Source: Bacteroidota bacterium (GTDB taxonomy: Bacteria > Bacteroidota > Bacteroidia > NS11-12g > UBA955). Taken from it: a DNA stretch of 64,000 nucleotides. Location: contig JAEUUL010000014.1 in the NCBI GenBank assembly GCA_016787485.1, positions 1 to 64,000 of the forward strand, given 5' to 3'. Shown here in pieces: positions 54,910 to 64,000 of the stretch (positions are counted from its first letter, which is position 1; every line of letters begins with the position of its first letter). The notes beneath the pieces were generated by a model, which did no database searches, was not told the DNA's origin, and saw only the letters and a list, made by a program, of their open reading frames with translations. A program made the position numbers and the translations under genes.

Positions 54910-55668
54910 ATGAGATACGCCCTGGAACTGGCCTATAACGGCAACGGATTTACCGGCTGGCAAAGACAGGCAGAGGGTCCGGGGGTGCAGGGCACGCTGG
55001 AAAATGCCCTTTCATTGATTTTAAGACATCCGGCAGAGGTTACCGGCTGCGGACGCACAGATACTGGGGTTCATGCCCGCTATTTTGTGGCACATTTCGA
55101 TTCTTCAGAACCGGTGCCTCTCAATCTTCCATACCGCCTGAACAGCATGCTGCCCCCGGGAATAGCCATCTTTTCCTGCCATCCGGTGCCCGTTGATTTC
55201 CATGCCCGCTTTTCTGCCATCAGCCGCAGCTATGGTTATTATATCACCCACCGCAAGGATCCGTTTGCCATTGGCATGAAATGGTATCTCCCTTTCCAGC
55301 CAGATGTGGATCGCATGAACGAGGCGGCAAAGCTCATGCTCACCCATGAGGAATATCCCTGTTTCTGCAAAGGCAAGCCCCCACATGACAATTACAAATG
55401 CACGGTAACCCATGCCGAATGGAGTGCAACAGAATCCGGACTTGTTTTCCGCATCAGTGCAAACCGGTTTTTACGGAGCATGGTACGCAGCACGGTTGGA
55501 ACTTTGCTTCAGGTTGGGTTTGGAAAAATGACTGTACCCGGATTTGCCCAGCTGCTGAAACACGGAACCCGAAGTGATGCCGGCAAGTCCGTTGCTCCAC
55601 AGGGGCTCTACCTGGAAGCCGTGGAGTATCCGGAAATTACCGGCTGGGAACCCTTGAAAATGGATTAA
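54910..55668 (+). CDS. truA: tRNA pseudouridine synthase A
   Basis: Makes pseudouridine at positions 38-40 of tRNA anticodon stems. GRTDTGVHA holds the catalytic Asp; NGFTGWQRQAEGPGVQGTLENAL at the start and FRISANRFLRSMVRSTVGTLLQVG near the end are typical. 252 residues. Likely co-transcribed with the thiolase gene. Convergent with the large secreted-protein gene. Confidence 0.95.
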   Translation: MRYALELAYNGNGFTGWQRQAEGPGVQGTLENALSLILRHPAEVTGCGRTDTGVHARYFVAHFDSSEPVPLNLPYRLNSMLPPGIAIFSCHPVPVDFHARFSAISRSYGYYITHRKDPFAIGMKWYLPFQPDVDRMNEAAKLMLTHEEYPCFCKGKPPHDNYKCTVTHAEWSATESGLVFRISANRFLRSMVRSTVGTLLQVGFGKMTVPGFAQLLKHGTRSDAGKSVAPQGLYLEAVEYPEITGWEPLKMD

Positions 55669-55713
55669 CGACTTTCAAACAGCGGTCTCCTTCTGATGGA
55701 ACACAGCTTGGGT

Positions 55714-58700
55714 TTATTCCCCAAACTTTGCCAAAAACCGTTCCACCTGTTTCTGGGTAGCCTGCCGCACGTAGAAATCCTCAACAGGTAACTTTTCTGC
55801 TGTGTTTATCAGAATTTCATTCAGTTTGGTATCACTGCTCAGAATGTAGGCTGTGGTTTTGGTCAGGTTTACATATAACCACTCGCTGCCGCCCAGATCC
55901 AGGTAAATATACATGTTCTCTCCGCTGCGCTTGTGTTCGAGCAACATCGTTGCCTTTATGTTTTTATTCACCGGCGTTCCAGCCACACTGGCCACACTCA
56001 CATTGTCATTGCAGTACATACCCCGTCTGCGGCTGTCCCAGCGGAATGTGGCATCACTCAATACAAGCTTGTACTCTGCTTCATCCTTGCCAGTAAGATT
56101 CCCGGTTTTTTCAATATTCTTTATCATGGCCCGGGCGGATTTGTCGTCGGTAACCATTTCACCCAAGGCACGCTTGAAAAAGTCATTGTTGATATTTACG
56201 GAAGCTCCGGCACTTGCGGCCATCATCTCTTTGAGTCTGGCCACATAATCTTTGTGCAACGGGAAATCCAGCATCATCGCCATGTTAAAGGTGAAGGTGC
56301 TGTCATTCTCAAAAAGGTCTGCCACACCGGCGTTTTTGAATTTGATGTTGGGCGATTCAAGTCCAAAATCCAGCGGGCCTTCGGCATGTACTGTATGGTT
56401 ACTCTCATTCAGTTGCATAAAACTTCCCTTCAGCCCGCCCTTCAGCAACTTGTCTTCATTGCCTGCAAAAAAGCTTTGCTTGGCATGGTCGTAATACAAG
56501 ACACCCGTGTCATTTGTCACATCCGGGTCGCTGTACCGGCGTTTCCAGCTAAAGAACAGGGGATAAACAAAGCTACTGTCATTGGCCACAAACAAGCCCA
56601 CGTACTGCTTCTTATTGTCCTTGTCTCTGGGGTCACGCACATTGATGACCACATTCTTTGGATCCACACGGTCATTATACCGCAACCATACACTGGGCAG
56701 CACATTTTTAAACGTGTGCAGGGGTTTTACATAACCGGTAAACTGGATGTTCTTTTCTGTACTCAGTATCTGCGCGAAACCTTTGTACCCGATTTTGGTA
56801 TCCAGGGTAAAATTCTGGGTTTCATCTATGCGACCCCAGCCTTCCACTTTTTTATCCCGGTTTACAATTACGCTGTCCAGGAAAAACTCCTGCCTGTTGC
56901 CCAGCTTATTAACGTATTGGTAGTTGCCTTTTCCACGCAATTTGTTCTTTCCGTAAATTTTTGCGGTCAGATTGTAAATCTCGTGGAACTTGTCAATCCG
57001 GTTGGCAATGATTTTGGCACTGTCCACCTGGTCCATATTGGCATTTTCGCGTATGGTCACTTTGCCGTTTTTCAGGAATACACGACTGTCAGCAATATCG
57101 ATATAAGGAATTTGTTCCACTTGCAGCGTGTATTGATTCAAATCATAAATGCCCTTTTTCCCTTCAAACCGCAAACTGTCCTGGGTGGGGTTTGTGCTCA
57201 GCCAATATGGGGTGGTTCCCACCATGGCCGGTCCCATTTTGGCCTCTATGGTCTTCGGATCCATATTCCACTTGTAATCGTTCAGATTGGTCACATACAT
57301 ATTGAACGGAAACTTGGTCATGGCATCTTTCTTATTGGTGGTAAATACACCCTGGCGTTTGTCAAAATCAAGGTTGCCCTTTACATCATCAGTTTCAAAC
57401 GCAATTTTTGTGCTGTCTGCTGCATATATCTTCAGGGATGCTTTTTCTGCGCTGGTCTTGTTGGGGCCAAAAGTCATTTCCTGACTGGCAAACTTTGCTT
57501 CATTCCAGCTCAGGGTTCCGTTGCCCTTAAGATTCACCGGTGTTTGAGTTAGGTTCCCATAGAAATCGTACCCCATCTTAAATACCTTGATAGGATTGGC
57601 TCCCTGGGCAACATGGAATTCATCCTTGTAAGGATTCCACTCCATTCCTGCATCCGCGGCATACACTTTCGGGTATTTGGCGCCCTGCGGAATTTCATAA
57701 CTGTCTACTGTTCCCACTGCTTTGTCGGGCAGCAACAATACCTGTTTAAACTTACTGGTACTTCCACTGTAGTCTATTTGTCCGGCAAGGCCGTACAACC
57801 CCTCTTCACTCAGGCTCATGACCATTTCGCCCTTGCCTTTGCCGCGATACATGGGGTATCCTCCGGGCGGTGTGGGTTTCACAAATCCGAGTGAATAGTC
57901 TTTCTGAATACTCACATGGTATCTGAAATCCGGGAATATCCCATCGCTGAGAAACGTACCGTCAAACTGCAAACCTTCGATGGTAAAGTTGTCCAGACTG
58001 TCTATGGTAAACGGATCCACCACAAACTTGAATTTGTCTGACTTATAAGCCCCGCCATGGATATGCGGTTTATCGTACAACACCTCTGAACCTTTACTGG
58101 ACTTAAAAATGGGATATTCCGGGTAGTTGATCAATCCCGATTTGTTGTTCGGTTTGTCTATAAATAAAGTCCCGTAAATATTTCGCAATACCGATTTAAT
58201 GGGAATGATTTTCCGTCCTGTACTATCCGGAAAATACAGGCGCATGCTGTCGATATTCGAATAAGCAATTTGAAAATTGTTGTAATCAAATTCGAATTTT
58301 TTACCAAAGAAATCAAAACGGCCGGCGCGAATCATTCCACCGAAACGCAACCTGCGGTTTTTAAGGATAGTCACTTGTTGTTCGGTGGGCACTACTACCA
58401 CATTCTGAGAGTCGGAAAAGTAGAATTTAAGCACCCCTTCCATGTTCAGTTCGTTGCTCAGCAGGTTGAGGGTCACGTTCGGCCTTTTGCTGATCAGACT
58501 GCTCAGCCGGATTACATCATAGTCTCTTGTTTTCTCATGGGCCTGCACATATTTAAACAGTTTGGGCAAAATCAATGCACTGTCTTTTTCCTGATAGTAA
58601 GTAAGGAATCCGGCGTCATGCAAATCAATAAACACACTGTGCAGATACTCGGGCTGAGTTTTCGAAAAATCTGCATAATCGCGCAGGGAAAATTTCAGCC

Positions 58701-60246
58701 GGTCTGCTGCTTTAAAAGATTCGCGCAGTTCTTTTTTCCGGGCCTGCAGTGCCTTGAGTTTGGCATCTATCAGTGCCTTGTCTTCCGGCCTGTTTTTGGC
58801 CATCAGATCCCGTATTTCAAGCTGCAGCTTGTCTGAATATTCATCCGGTGGTGTGCGGTTGTAAAACGCATTCAGCGTTTGCAACGGGTGTGAACTCAGC
58901 GCACCCTGTGTGCGGGCATAAATAATCTCACGGTAAAAATCCGAGGAGGCTACTTTGGCTTCCTGGTCTTTGTTGATGTTGTCGAAATCCACAAAGGGCT
59001 GATCTATTTTCCAGCGCACCTGCTGCACATCAAGATCCACCTTATGAAAATCATCAGTAAAAGGCACACGCATCAGTCCGGTTTCACCCCGATTCACCAG
59101 CAGTTTTCCTTCTTTAAAATTGAAATTCACATTGGCATTGGGGTGCGAAATCGTTCCTCCGCTATCCAGCAGCAGTGTAAATCCAGCAGAGGGGCTTACC
59201 GCAGCGCCGTCGCTGATTTTGAAGGTTTTGCTGCGCAACACAGCCTTCTTCTTCAGCTTGTAATAAATGGTGATTTCGGTTTCCTGCCCATTTGCAGTCT
59301 GGGTATTGATTTCCTTTCCATTCATGGAAAATCCTCCCTTAAATGTAGCGTTCGGACCTACAATGCCCTTTATCTCAAGGCTGTTTGCATAACTCGCAAA
59401 TCGCGGATAGGTGCTCTTGCGCACATCAGCAGTGTCCGGCGAGAAACTGAGTTTGTCTGTAAATTTACCCAGCACCTTTACCGCACCAAAGTATTTGGGG
59501 TGATTGAGCCTGGCACTGTCAATGGTATATTCGCTTTCATCCAGATTCAGGGTAAACTTTCCAAATTCCACCGTGGCATTTTCTCCCGGCAACACCCGGT
59601 TGAAATTTGCCTTGCCCTGGGTTCCCATCCACATGCGCTTACCAGGCAGGTAATACCCGCTGGTTTGCAATACATGCAACCTGTCCACCGGGCCTTTACA
59701 GGTCAGGGTTACCGATGCGAATTTGATGGCTATCTGCCCCTTTTCATAAACGATGTCGTAGGCCGTGTTGTCTGCCACCCAGCGTTTGTGGTCATCAAGC
59801 ACCAGTATGTTTTCTGCAAACAGCAGGCTGGTCATTTTCAGAAATTCCAGGTAGTCCTTATTGTCTTTCCCCAGCAGGCTGCGGGTTACCGACTGCCACT
59901 GCACCAGCACCTTATCCGGAAGTTTACGGGCAAGAAATGCCGCCAGTGAATTCAGCATCAGGCTGAAATGGGGCTGTACTGGCATGCCCTCTGCCAGCAT
60001 ATCGTTGCAGATTTGTATGATGGATTTCTGTTGCAGGGGCGAGAACTTGCCCAAATCCCAGTTTTGCCGGAATATAGCAAAGTCTTCGTTCAGGCTCTTC
60101 TGTCCGGCTCCCTGTACAAAGGACTCCAGTTCCTTGATAAATACAGCGGGTTCCGGGCTGAAACTCTTGATCTGGGCATTTGCGGCAAATACCGAAAACA
60201 CCATAAGGCCTGTGACGAAAAATCTGCGCAGCAACAATTTCACCAT
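55714..60246 (-). CDS. Very large secreted protein, unknown function
   Basis: 1510 residues with signal peptide (LLLRRFFVTGLMVFSVFAANA). The first 170 residues look helical (ELESFVQGAGQ..., LNSLAAFLARKLPDK); most of the rest is beta-rich with recurring Tyr/Lys strands and phrases such as FDKRQGVFTTNKKDAM and KGKGEMVMSLSEEGL, suggesting a long beta-helix or barrel-like repeat reminiscent of LptD/OstA or AsmA-like proteins. An Arg/Lys-rich helical stretch lies near 500-530. No catalytic motif, no T9SS tail, no Cys-rich region. It directly follows tpiA (54 bases) with no obvious promoter. I do not recognise the family; an envelope role is guessed. Confidence 0.75.
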   Translation of the reverse strand: MVKLLLRRFFVTGLMVFSVFAANAQIKSFSPEPAVFIKELESFVQGAGQKSLNEDFAIFRQNWDLGKFSPLQQKSIIQICNDMLAEGMPVQPHFSLMLNSLAAFLARKLPDKVLVQWQSVTRSLLGKDNKDYLEFLKMTSLLFAENILVLDDHKRWVADNTAYDIVYEKGQIAIKFASVTLTCKGPVDRLHVLQTSGYYLPGKRMWMGTQGKANFNRVLPGENATVEFGKFTLNLDESEYTIDSARLNHPKYFGAVKVLGKFTDKLSFSPDTADVRKSTYPRFASYANSLEIKGIVGPNATFKGGFSMNGKEINTQTANGQETEITIYYKLKKKAVLRSKTFKISDGAAVSPSAGFTLLLDSGGTISHPNANVNFNFKEGKLLVNRGETGLMRVPFTDDFHKVDLDVQQVRWKIDQPFVDFDNINKDQEAKVASSDFYREIIYARTQGALSSHPLQTLNAFYNRTPPDEYSDKLQLEIRDLMAKNRPEDKALIDAKLKALQARKKELRESFKAADRLKFSLRDYADFSKTQPEYLHSVFIDLHDAGFLTYYQEKDSALILPKLFKYVQAHEKTRDYDVIRLSSLISKRPNVTLNLLSNELNMEGVLKFYFSDSQNVVVVPTEQQVTILKNRRLRFGGMIRAGRFDFFGKKFEFDYNNFQIAYSNIDSMRLYFPDSTGRKIIPIKSVLRNIYGTLFIDKPNNKSGLINYPEYPIFKSSKGSEVLYDKPHIHGGAYKSDKFKFVVDPFTIDSLDNFTIEGLQFDGTFLSDGIFPDFRYHVSIQKDYSLGFVKPTPPGGYPMYRGKGKGEMVMSLSEEGLYGLAGQIDYSGSTSKFKQVLLLPDKAVGTVDSYEIPQGAKYPKVYAADAGMEWNPYKDEFHVAQGANPIKVFKMGYDFYGNLTQTPVNLKGNGTLSWNEAKFASQEMTFGPNKTSAEKASLKIYAADSTKIAFETDDVKGNLDFDKRQGVFTTNKKDAMTKFPFNMYVTNLNDYKWNMDPKTIEAKMGPAMVGTTPYWLSTNPTQDSLRFEGKKGIYDLNQYTLQVEQIPYIDIADSRVFLKNGKVTIRENANMDQVDSAKIIANRIDKFHEIYNLTAKIYGKNKLRGKGNYQYVNKLGNRQEFFLDSVIVNRDKKVEGWGRIDETQNFTLDTKIGYKGFAQILSTEKNIQFTGYVKPLHTFKNVLPSVWLRYNDRVDPKNVVINVRDPRDKDNKKQYVGLFVANDSSFVYPLFFSWKRRYSDPDVTNDTGVLYYDHAKQSFFAGNEDKLLKGGLKGSFMQLNESNHTVHAEGPLDFGLESPNIKFKNAGVADLFENDSTFTFNMAMMLDFPLHKDYVARLKEMMAASAGASVNINNDFFKRALGEMVTDDKSARAMIKNIEKTGNLTGKDEAEYKLVLSDATFRWDSRRRGMYCNDNVSVASVAGTPVNKNIKATMLLEHKRSGENMYIYLDLGGSEWLYVNLTKTTAYILSSDTKLNEILINTAEKLPVEDFYVRQATQKQVERFLAKFGE

Positions 60247-60300
60247 ACTACAACGTTGGGAATGCATTCGGATTGTATAAGGAAAGAATCGTGCCGGAAA

Positions 60301-61062
60301 TTAGCGCATTCCTTTCACGATATCCACAAAATCGCGGGCTTTAAGGGCTGCACCCCCTATCAGGCCGCCATCGATATCCTCCTGACCAAAAAGGGTGGCC
60401 GCATTGTCGGGTTTCACACTTCCACCGTACAGGATGGAGGTATCGGCTGCAATTTCATCGGTATAGTGGGTAGCAACCACTTTGCGGATGTAGGCATGCA
60501 TCTCCTGCGCCTGTTCCGGACTTGCGGTAAGGCCGGTGCCAATGGCCCATACCGGTTCATAAGCGATCACTACCTGGCTGAATTCTTTGCGGTCCAGGTC
60601 AAACAGGCCGTCACGCAATTGGGCTTCAACAACCTTGAAATAGGTTTTGTCTTCCCGCTGTTGAAGGGTTTCTCCCACACAGAAGATTACTTTCAGCCCG
60701 TGTCGTATGGCGTTCTTTGCCTTGCGGGCGGTGATTTCATTGGTATCTCCAAAAAACTGTCTGCGTTCGCTGTGACCAATGATCACATAGCGGGCTCCGG
60801 TGCTTTTCACCATAGGGGCAGAGATTTCTCCCGTATAGGCTCCCTGGTCTTCGAAGTGGCAATTCTGGGCACCCAGACCAATGTCGGTACCTTCCAGCAG
60901 ACGGCTGGCAGCAGTGAGTGCAATAAACGGAGGACATACAATCACGCGGGTTTGGCCGCGCAGTTCGTCGCGGATGATTCCGCGGATTTCGGTAATCAGC
61001 GCCTGGCTCTCTTCCAGGGTCTTGTGCATTTTCCAGTTTCCGGCTACAATTTTTTCTCTCAT
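60301..61062 (-). CDS. tpiA: Triosephosphate isomerase
   Basis: Interconverts dihydroxyacetone phosphate and glyceraldehyde 3-phosphate. VAGNWKMHKT carries the Asn/Lys pair, GHSERRQ the electrophilic His, and VIAYEPVWAIGTG the catalytic Glu; YGGSVKPDN binds phosphate. 253 residues. ATG 61062 is used: the -7 element TACCTTTG (61072-61079) immediately precedes it, ruling out the longer frame to 61074. Enolase is the other glycolytic gene in the window. Confidence 0.97.
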   Translation of the reverse strand: MREKIVAGNWKMHKTLEESQALITEIRGIIRDELRGQTRVIVCPPFIALTAASRLLEGTDIGLGAQNCHFEDQGAYTGEISAPMVKSTGARYVIIGHSERRQFFGDTNEITARKAKNAIRHGLKVIFCVGETLQQREDKTYFKVVEAQLRDGLFDLDRKEFSQVVIAYEPVWAIGTGLTASPEQAQEMHAYIRKVVATHYTDEIAADTSILYGGSVKPDNAATLFGQEDIDGGLIGGAALKARDFVDIVKGMR

Positions 61063-61071
61063 ATGCGGGTG

Positions 61072-61079
61072 CAAAGGTA
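61072..61079 (-). promoter_or_regulatory. -7 element TACCTTTG of tpiA
   Basis: The minus strand reads TACCTTTGCACCCGC, identical through CACCC to the rrn promoters, ten bases before the tpiA ATG. No TTG is found at the usual -33 distance. Confidence 0.55.
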
Positions 61080-61156
61080 AGGTTTATCAAATAACGGGTA
61101 TGGGGGAAGCCTGCCATTGTTGTTTATCTTCGCAATCCCTTCCTGTTTGCAGCAAA

Positions 61157-61537
61157 ATGTCAACTTTCCTGTCCGCCCAAATCTTCACCATTCTCACCGG
61201 CGTTGTTGTGTTATTTCAAGCCGGACTGGCCGTCGGCATGCCCTGGGGTGCGGCTTCCATGGGCGGAAAATTTCCCGGGAAATACCCTCCCCGCATGAGG
61301 TGGGTTGCTGTGATCAATATTTTCGTTCTGGCATTTCTTGCATTGATTGTATTGTCGCGGGCACATCTGCTTTTACCGGGTATGTTGTCTTTTTCTAAAA
61401 TAGCCATCTGGTTCGTGGTCCTGTATGCCCTGGCCGGAACCATCCTCAATACCATCACCCCCAGCAAAACAGAACGCATCTGGGCCCCGGTTGCATTCAT
61501 TCAGCTGGTTTGCAGTCTGATGGTTGCGTTGGGGTGA
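61157..61537 (+). CDS. Small four-helix membrane protein
   Basis: 126 residues with four hydrophobic segments: LSAQIFTILTGVVVLFQAGLAVGM, WVAVINIFVLAFLALIVL, IAIWFVVLYALAGTIL and IWAPVAFIQLVCSLMVAL. The first loop has GAASMGGKFPGKYPPRMR and the third NTITPSKTERIWAP, patterns seen in a conserved small membrane family of unknown role. ATG 61157 was chosen as the first that yields a complete helix; a longer frame runs back into tpiA on the other strand and is not credible. Confidence 0.75.
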   Translation: MSTFLSAQIFTILTGVVVLFQAGLAVGMPWGAASMGGKFPGKYPPRMRWVAVINIFVLAFLALIVLSRAHLLLPGMLSFSKIAIWFVVLYALAGTILNTITPSKTERIWAPVAFIQLVCSLMVALG

Positions 61538-61678
61538 TCCTGGATTTTTTCAGACTGAACTGGTCTTAACAATTGTAATATCCGGGTTTGATGATGAATT
61601 ACCTCTAGCAGCTTTGAACAAAACCGAAGGAGGTATTGAAGGGATTTTCATACATTTACACCATAAATAACTTCTTTC
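61538..61678 (+). other. Spacer before the cyclase gene
   Basis: About 140 bases. TACATTTA (61651-61658) is one mismatch from TAnnTTTG and lies 21 bases before the cyclase ATG; an AGGAGG at 61629-61634 is too far from any start to act in translation. Confidence 0.3.
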
Positions 61679-62920
61679 ATGATGCGAAACAGAACATGGC
61701 TGATATTCCTCCTTTCGGGCCTTTGTGGATTGCTGATTTCAGCTTATCCTGCCACACACGGCCTTAAGATTGCCTTCATCATTTCCATAACCTTTTCGGT
61801 TTCCATTTTGTTTCTGGGGATCTCCTTTCGCGCCATCCGGGCAGAAAATGCGAAACAGAATAAATTGAGGTATATTTTTCTTGCCATTTCCATTTCCCTG
61901 CTTGTTTTCGGATTGATATCCAAATACCTTACCTGGCCTGGTGCCAACATCGAAGTCTTCCTTGCCGTGCTTGGCTACTGCTTTATGTATGCCCCTCTTG
62001 AATTGCACCATAAAATTACACGATGGAGTGAATATGCCAAAAATAAATGGGAAATGTTTTTGCTCAGCTCCCTTGATTTTGTCGGGACAAATCTTGTCCT
62101 GATCGGCCTGTTATCCCTCAACATGCAATGGCCTGGGAAATATTATCTGCTATACACCGGTTGCGGTCTGTTATTCATTGGCATCATAGCATGGAATACA
62201 AGACTCAAGCAAGAAGTTATCCGCCGCAAAAACGCAGAGGATAAAATAATATTTCAGTATCATGAAATTGAAAAGGAAAAGGAGATTTCTGATAATCTTT
62301 TATTGAATATTTTACCTGCAGAAGTGGCAGATGAACTCAAAGCCAAAGGAAGAACAGATGCAAAACAGTTTGAAAAAGTAACCGTCCTTTTCACTGATTT
62401 CAAAGATTTTACAAAACTGTCGGAAAAAATGACGGCCAAAGAACTGGTGGAAGAAATCAATGATTGCTTCATCGCCTTTGACAAAATTGTGGAATCCTAT
62501 GGAATAGAAAAGATAAAAACCATTGGCGACAGCTATATGTGTGCAGGAGGCCTGCCCGTAACCAACACCACACATGCAGAAGATGTGGTAAATGCCGGCC
62601 TGGAAATGCTGAAATACATTTCAAACCGGATCATTGAGAGAACAAATTCAGGAAAAGAACCCTTTCAAATACGCATAGGAATTCATACAGGCCCGGTAGT
62701 GGCAGGAATCGTGGGCATTAAAAAATTCGCCTACGATATTTGGGGCGATACCGTAAATACTGCAAGCAGGATGGAAAGCAGCGGGGATGTGGGTAAAGTG
62801 AACATCAGTGAGGCAACTTACGCACTGGTTAAAGACAAATTCCATTGTGTTCACCGCGGAAAAATTCCTGCGAAAGGAAAGGGTGAAATCGACATGTATT
62901 TTGTAGACAACCAGATTTGA
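61679..62920 (+). CDS. Membrane-anchored class III adenylate cyclase
   Basis: 413 residues. Six hydrophobic segments (about 8-180) form an integral membrane sensor or anchor, then a short coiled linker (KNAEDKIIFQYHEIEKEKE) and the cyclase domain from about 235. Metal-binding Asp residues are in VTVLFTDFKDFTKLSE and KTIGDSYMCAGG; the purine-binding Lys (IKTIGD) and Asp (YDIWGDTVNTASRMES) favour ATP; Asn and Arg of NTASRM bind the transition state. So cAMP is the likely product. A Crp-type box precedes the sulfur operon, but no link is shown. Two ATGs (61679, 61682) are possible. Confidence 0.9.
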   Translation: MMRNRTWLIFLLSGLCGLLISAYPATHGLKIAFIISITFSVSILFLGISFRAIRAENAKQNKLRYIFLAISISLLVFGLISKYLTWPGANIEVFLAVLGYCFMYAPLELHHKITRWSEYAKNKWEMFLLSSLDFVGTNLVLIGLLSLNMQWPGKYYLLYTGCGLLFIGIIAWNTRLKQEVIRRKNAEDKIIFQYHEIEKEKEISDNLLLNILPAEVADELKAKGRTDAKQFEKVTVLFTDFKDFTKLSEKMTAKELVEEINDCFIAFDKIVESYGIEKIKTIGDSYMCAGGLPVTNTTHAEDVVNAGLEMLKYISNRIIERTNSGKEPFQIRIGIHTGPVVAGIVGIKKFAYDIWGDTVNTASRMESSGDVGKVNISEATYALVKDKFHCVHRGKIPAKGKGEIDMYFVDNQI

Positions 62921-63522
62921 CACAGACTTTCCTCATCAGACTGTCAGCTGCTCTGCGCGGTATTTTCAAGCCATGCAGGCCCCGCAATGCCAGCAGCCAC
63001 TATTGATTATTAGCCATTCACTTTTCGATCCAACCCATTCTGATTGCGAAGTGGTTTTCATGATTTATGTGTGAATTATCCGGCATATGGTTGCGATTCC
63101 CTTTCAGGCCATTGGAAAGACGCAACTAACCCTTTTGGGGTTCGTTTTGAATACCACCGTCATCCCCATTTTTCGGACCCGGGTTTTTGAAAGGTGGTTC
63201 ACCCATTTGCCAACTTGTCCTTATTACCAGTTGTCAGGTTCATCAGTTGTTGGTTGCCTGCAAAGCCGTAGTTCCCTGAATTTTCAGCGTTCTGATTCCA
63301 CGGGATGGGTGAGCCTTTGGTCATCCTGCCAGATCTACCCCGGATGCGAATATATCTCTTTGTATTTCTGAGTGGAGTGAGCACAAATGAATTGAACGAA
63401 ATCTTATCAGGATTGATCTTCCAAGGCAGTTGAAAGGAATTAAAAACACATTAACAATCCAATCACCATAGAAAAGTAGTGATTTATTCAACGAAATGTC
63501 ATATCATTGAATACCAAATATT
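62921..63522. other. About 600 bases without a clear gene
   Basis: Only short open frames occur: a 95-codon frame on plus (63087-63371) and on minus a 61-codon frame (63199-63384) whose reading continues in another frame as KWVNHLSKTRVRKMGMTVVF. The three frames have protein-like stretches broken by stops, which could be a decayed gene, but I recognise no family. No tRNA, terminator hairpin or -7 element with spaced -33 was found; AT content rises just before the SDR gene. Confidence 0.35.
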
Positions 63523-64000
63523 ATGGCAAGAAAAATACTTATTACGGGAGGCACCAGCGGAATAGGCCTGGCCACGGCTGAAGCACTCTCTGAAAAAGGG
63601 CATCATGTGATTGCAACCGGACATACGGAAGCAGATGTGGCTGCTATGAAAGAATATGTTCAATCAAAAAATTTGCCCATAGATAGTTTCAAGCTGGATA
63701 TAACCCAGGAGGCTGACAGGAAACTCATTTCCAATTATCAGATAGATGTTCTCATCAACTGTGCTGGTATGGGAGAATCCGGCTCACTTGCCGAAATCCC
63801 AATGGACCGTCTCAGGAAAAATTTCGAAACCAATGTTTTTGGAACCATCGCCCTTTGCCAGGAAGCATTCAAACAGATGATACCCAGAAATTCGGGCACC
63901 ATTGTCATTATCAGTTCCCTGGCAGGAAGAAGTCCGCGGCCTTTTCTGGGTTCATACAGCACAAGCAAATACGTATTGTCTGCAGCAGCAGCTATTCTGA
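63523..64000 (+). CDS. SDR family NAD(P)-dependent oxidoreductase, cut by window edge
   Basis: The first 159 codons of a classical short-chain dehydrogenase. TGGTSGIG is the Rossmann cofactor loop, NCAG corresponds to NNAG, Ser of IVIISSLAG and YSTSK supply the catalytic Ser-Tyr-Lys. About 100 residues are missing beyond base 64000. The ATG at 63523 follows an AT-rich stretch and gives the canonical MARKILITGG start. The substrate cannot be told. Confidence 0.92.
   Translation, partial: MARKILITGGTSGIGLATAEALSEKGHHVIATGHTEADVAAMKEYVQSKNLPIDSFKLDITQEADRKLISNYQIDVLINCAGMGESGSLAEIPMDRLRKNFETNVFGTIALCQEAFKQMIPRNSGTIVIISSLAGRSPRPFLGSYSTSKYVLSAAAAIL

Noticed and set aside
55933-57552. 539-codon plus-strand frame opposite the large secreted protein
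   Set aside because: Antisense shadow; the minus-strand frame has a signal peptide and consistent protein composition.
59968-61080. 370-codon plus-strand frame opposite tpiA
   Set aside because: It runs antisense to tpiA, whose catalytic motifs are unmistakable.

Overview
The window comes from the chromosome of a Bacteroidota member, probably a Chitinophagales/Saprospirales-like lineage (phylum secure, order a guess). Evidence: promoters of the phylum-specific form TTG-N18..21-TAnnTTTG before many genes, several apparently leaderless starts, two proteins with type IX secretion (T9SS) sorting tails, a SusC-era style TonB receptor, an S46 peptidase, zinc-free L36/S14 variants, and one merged str-S10-spc-alpha ribosomal cluster.

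Layout. 1-3250 (minus): the 5' part of 23S rRNA, tRNA-Ala, tRNA-Ile and complete 16S rRNA, fed by an array of four near-identical promoters, with boxA-like antitermination signals before 16S and 23S. 3294-6778 (minus): a tight operon plsY-clpS-scoA-rdgB-queA. 6944-11470: a PKD lipoprotein, an M36 fungalysin-type T9SS protease and two small membrane proteins. 11574-18320: carA-eno (minus), terC and an S46 dipeptidyl peptidase from a shared divergent promoter region, and a secreted protein. 18620-35843 (minus): 32 genes from rpsL to rplQ, with a promoter before rpsL, a second before infA, and a strong terminator after rplQ. 35923-39972 (plus): an LTA-synthase-like phosphotransferase, a DUF1573 protein and a T9SS protein. 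39994-40710: a YebC/PmpR regulator.

The most interesting locus is 40764-43415 (minus): a graspetide (microviridin-type) RiPP cluster. A 227-residue precursor carries the leader recognition motif DPLFAKFLE and eight copies of a microviridin-type core (T-x-K-x-P-S-D-x-D/E-D/E). Six are fully competent, one lacks the amide-forming lysine and one has His for Ser. Two ATP-grasp ligases follow. The precursor has a strong Shine-Dalgarno sequence, which is rare in this phylum.

43870-50467 (minus) is a sulfide/persulfide operon: ArsR-family repressor (BigR/SqrR-like), TauE exporter, TPMT-type thiol methyltransferase, TsdA-like dihaem cytochrome c, porin-like outer-membrane protein, CstB-like persulfide dioxygenase-rhodanese, and a split YeeE/YedE transporter. 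Its promoter carries an ArsR-type dyad and a Crp/Fnr-type box.

50473-64000: a haem-type TonB receptor with a small upstream membrane protein, a thiolase with truA, tpiA with a 1510-residue secreted protein of unknown function, a small membrane protein, a membrane-anchored class III adenylate cyclase, a roughly 600-base stretch without a clear gene, and the start of an SDR oxidoreductase cut by the window edge.
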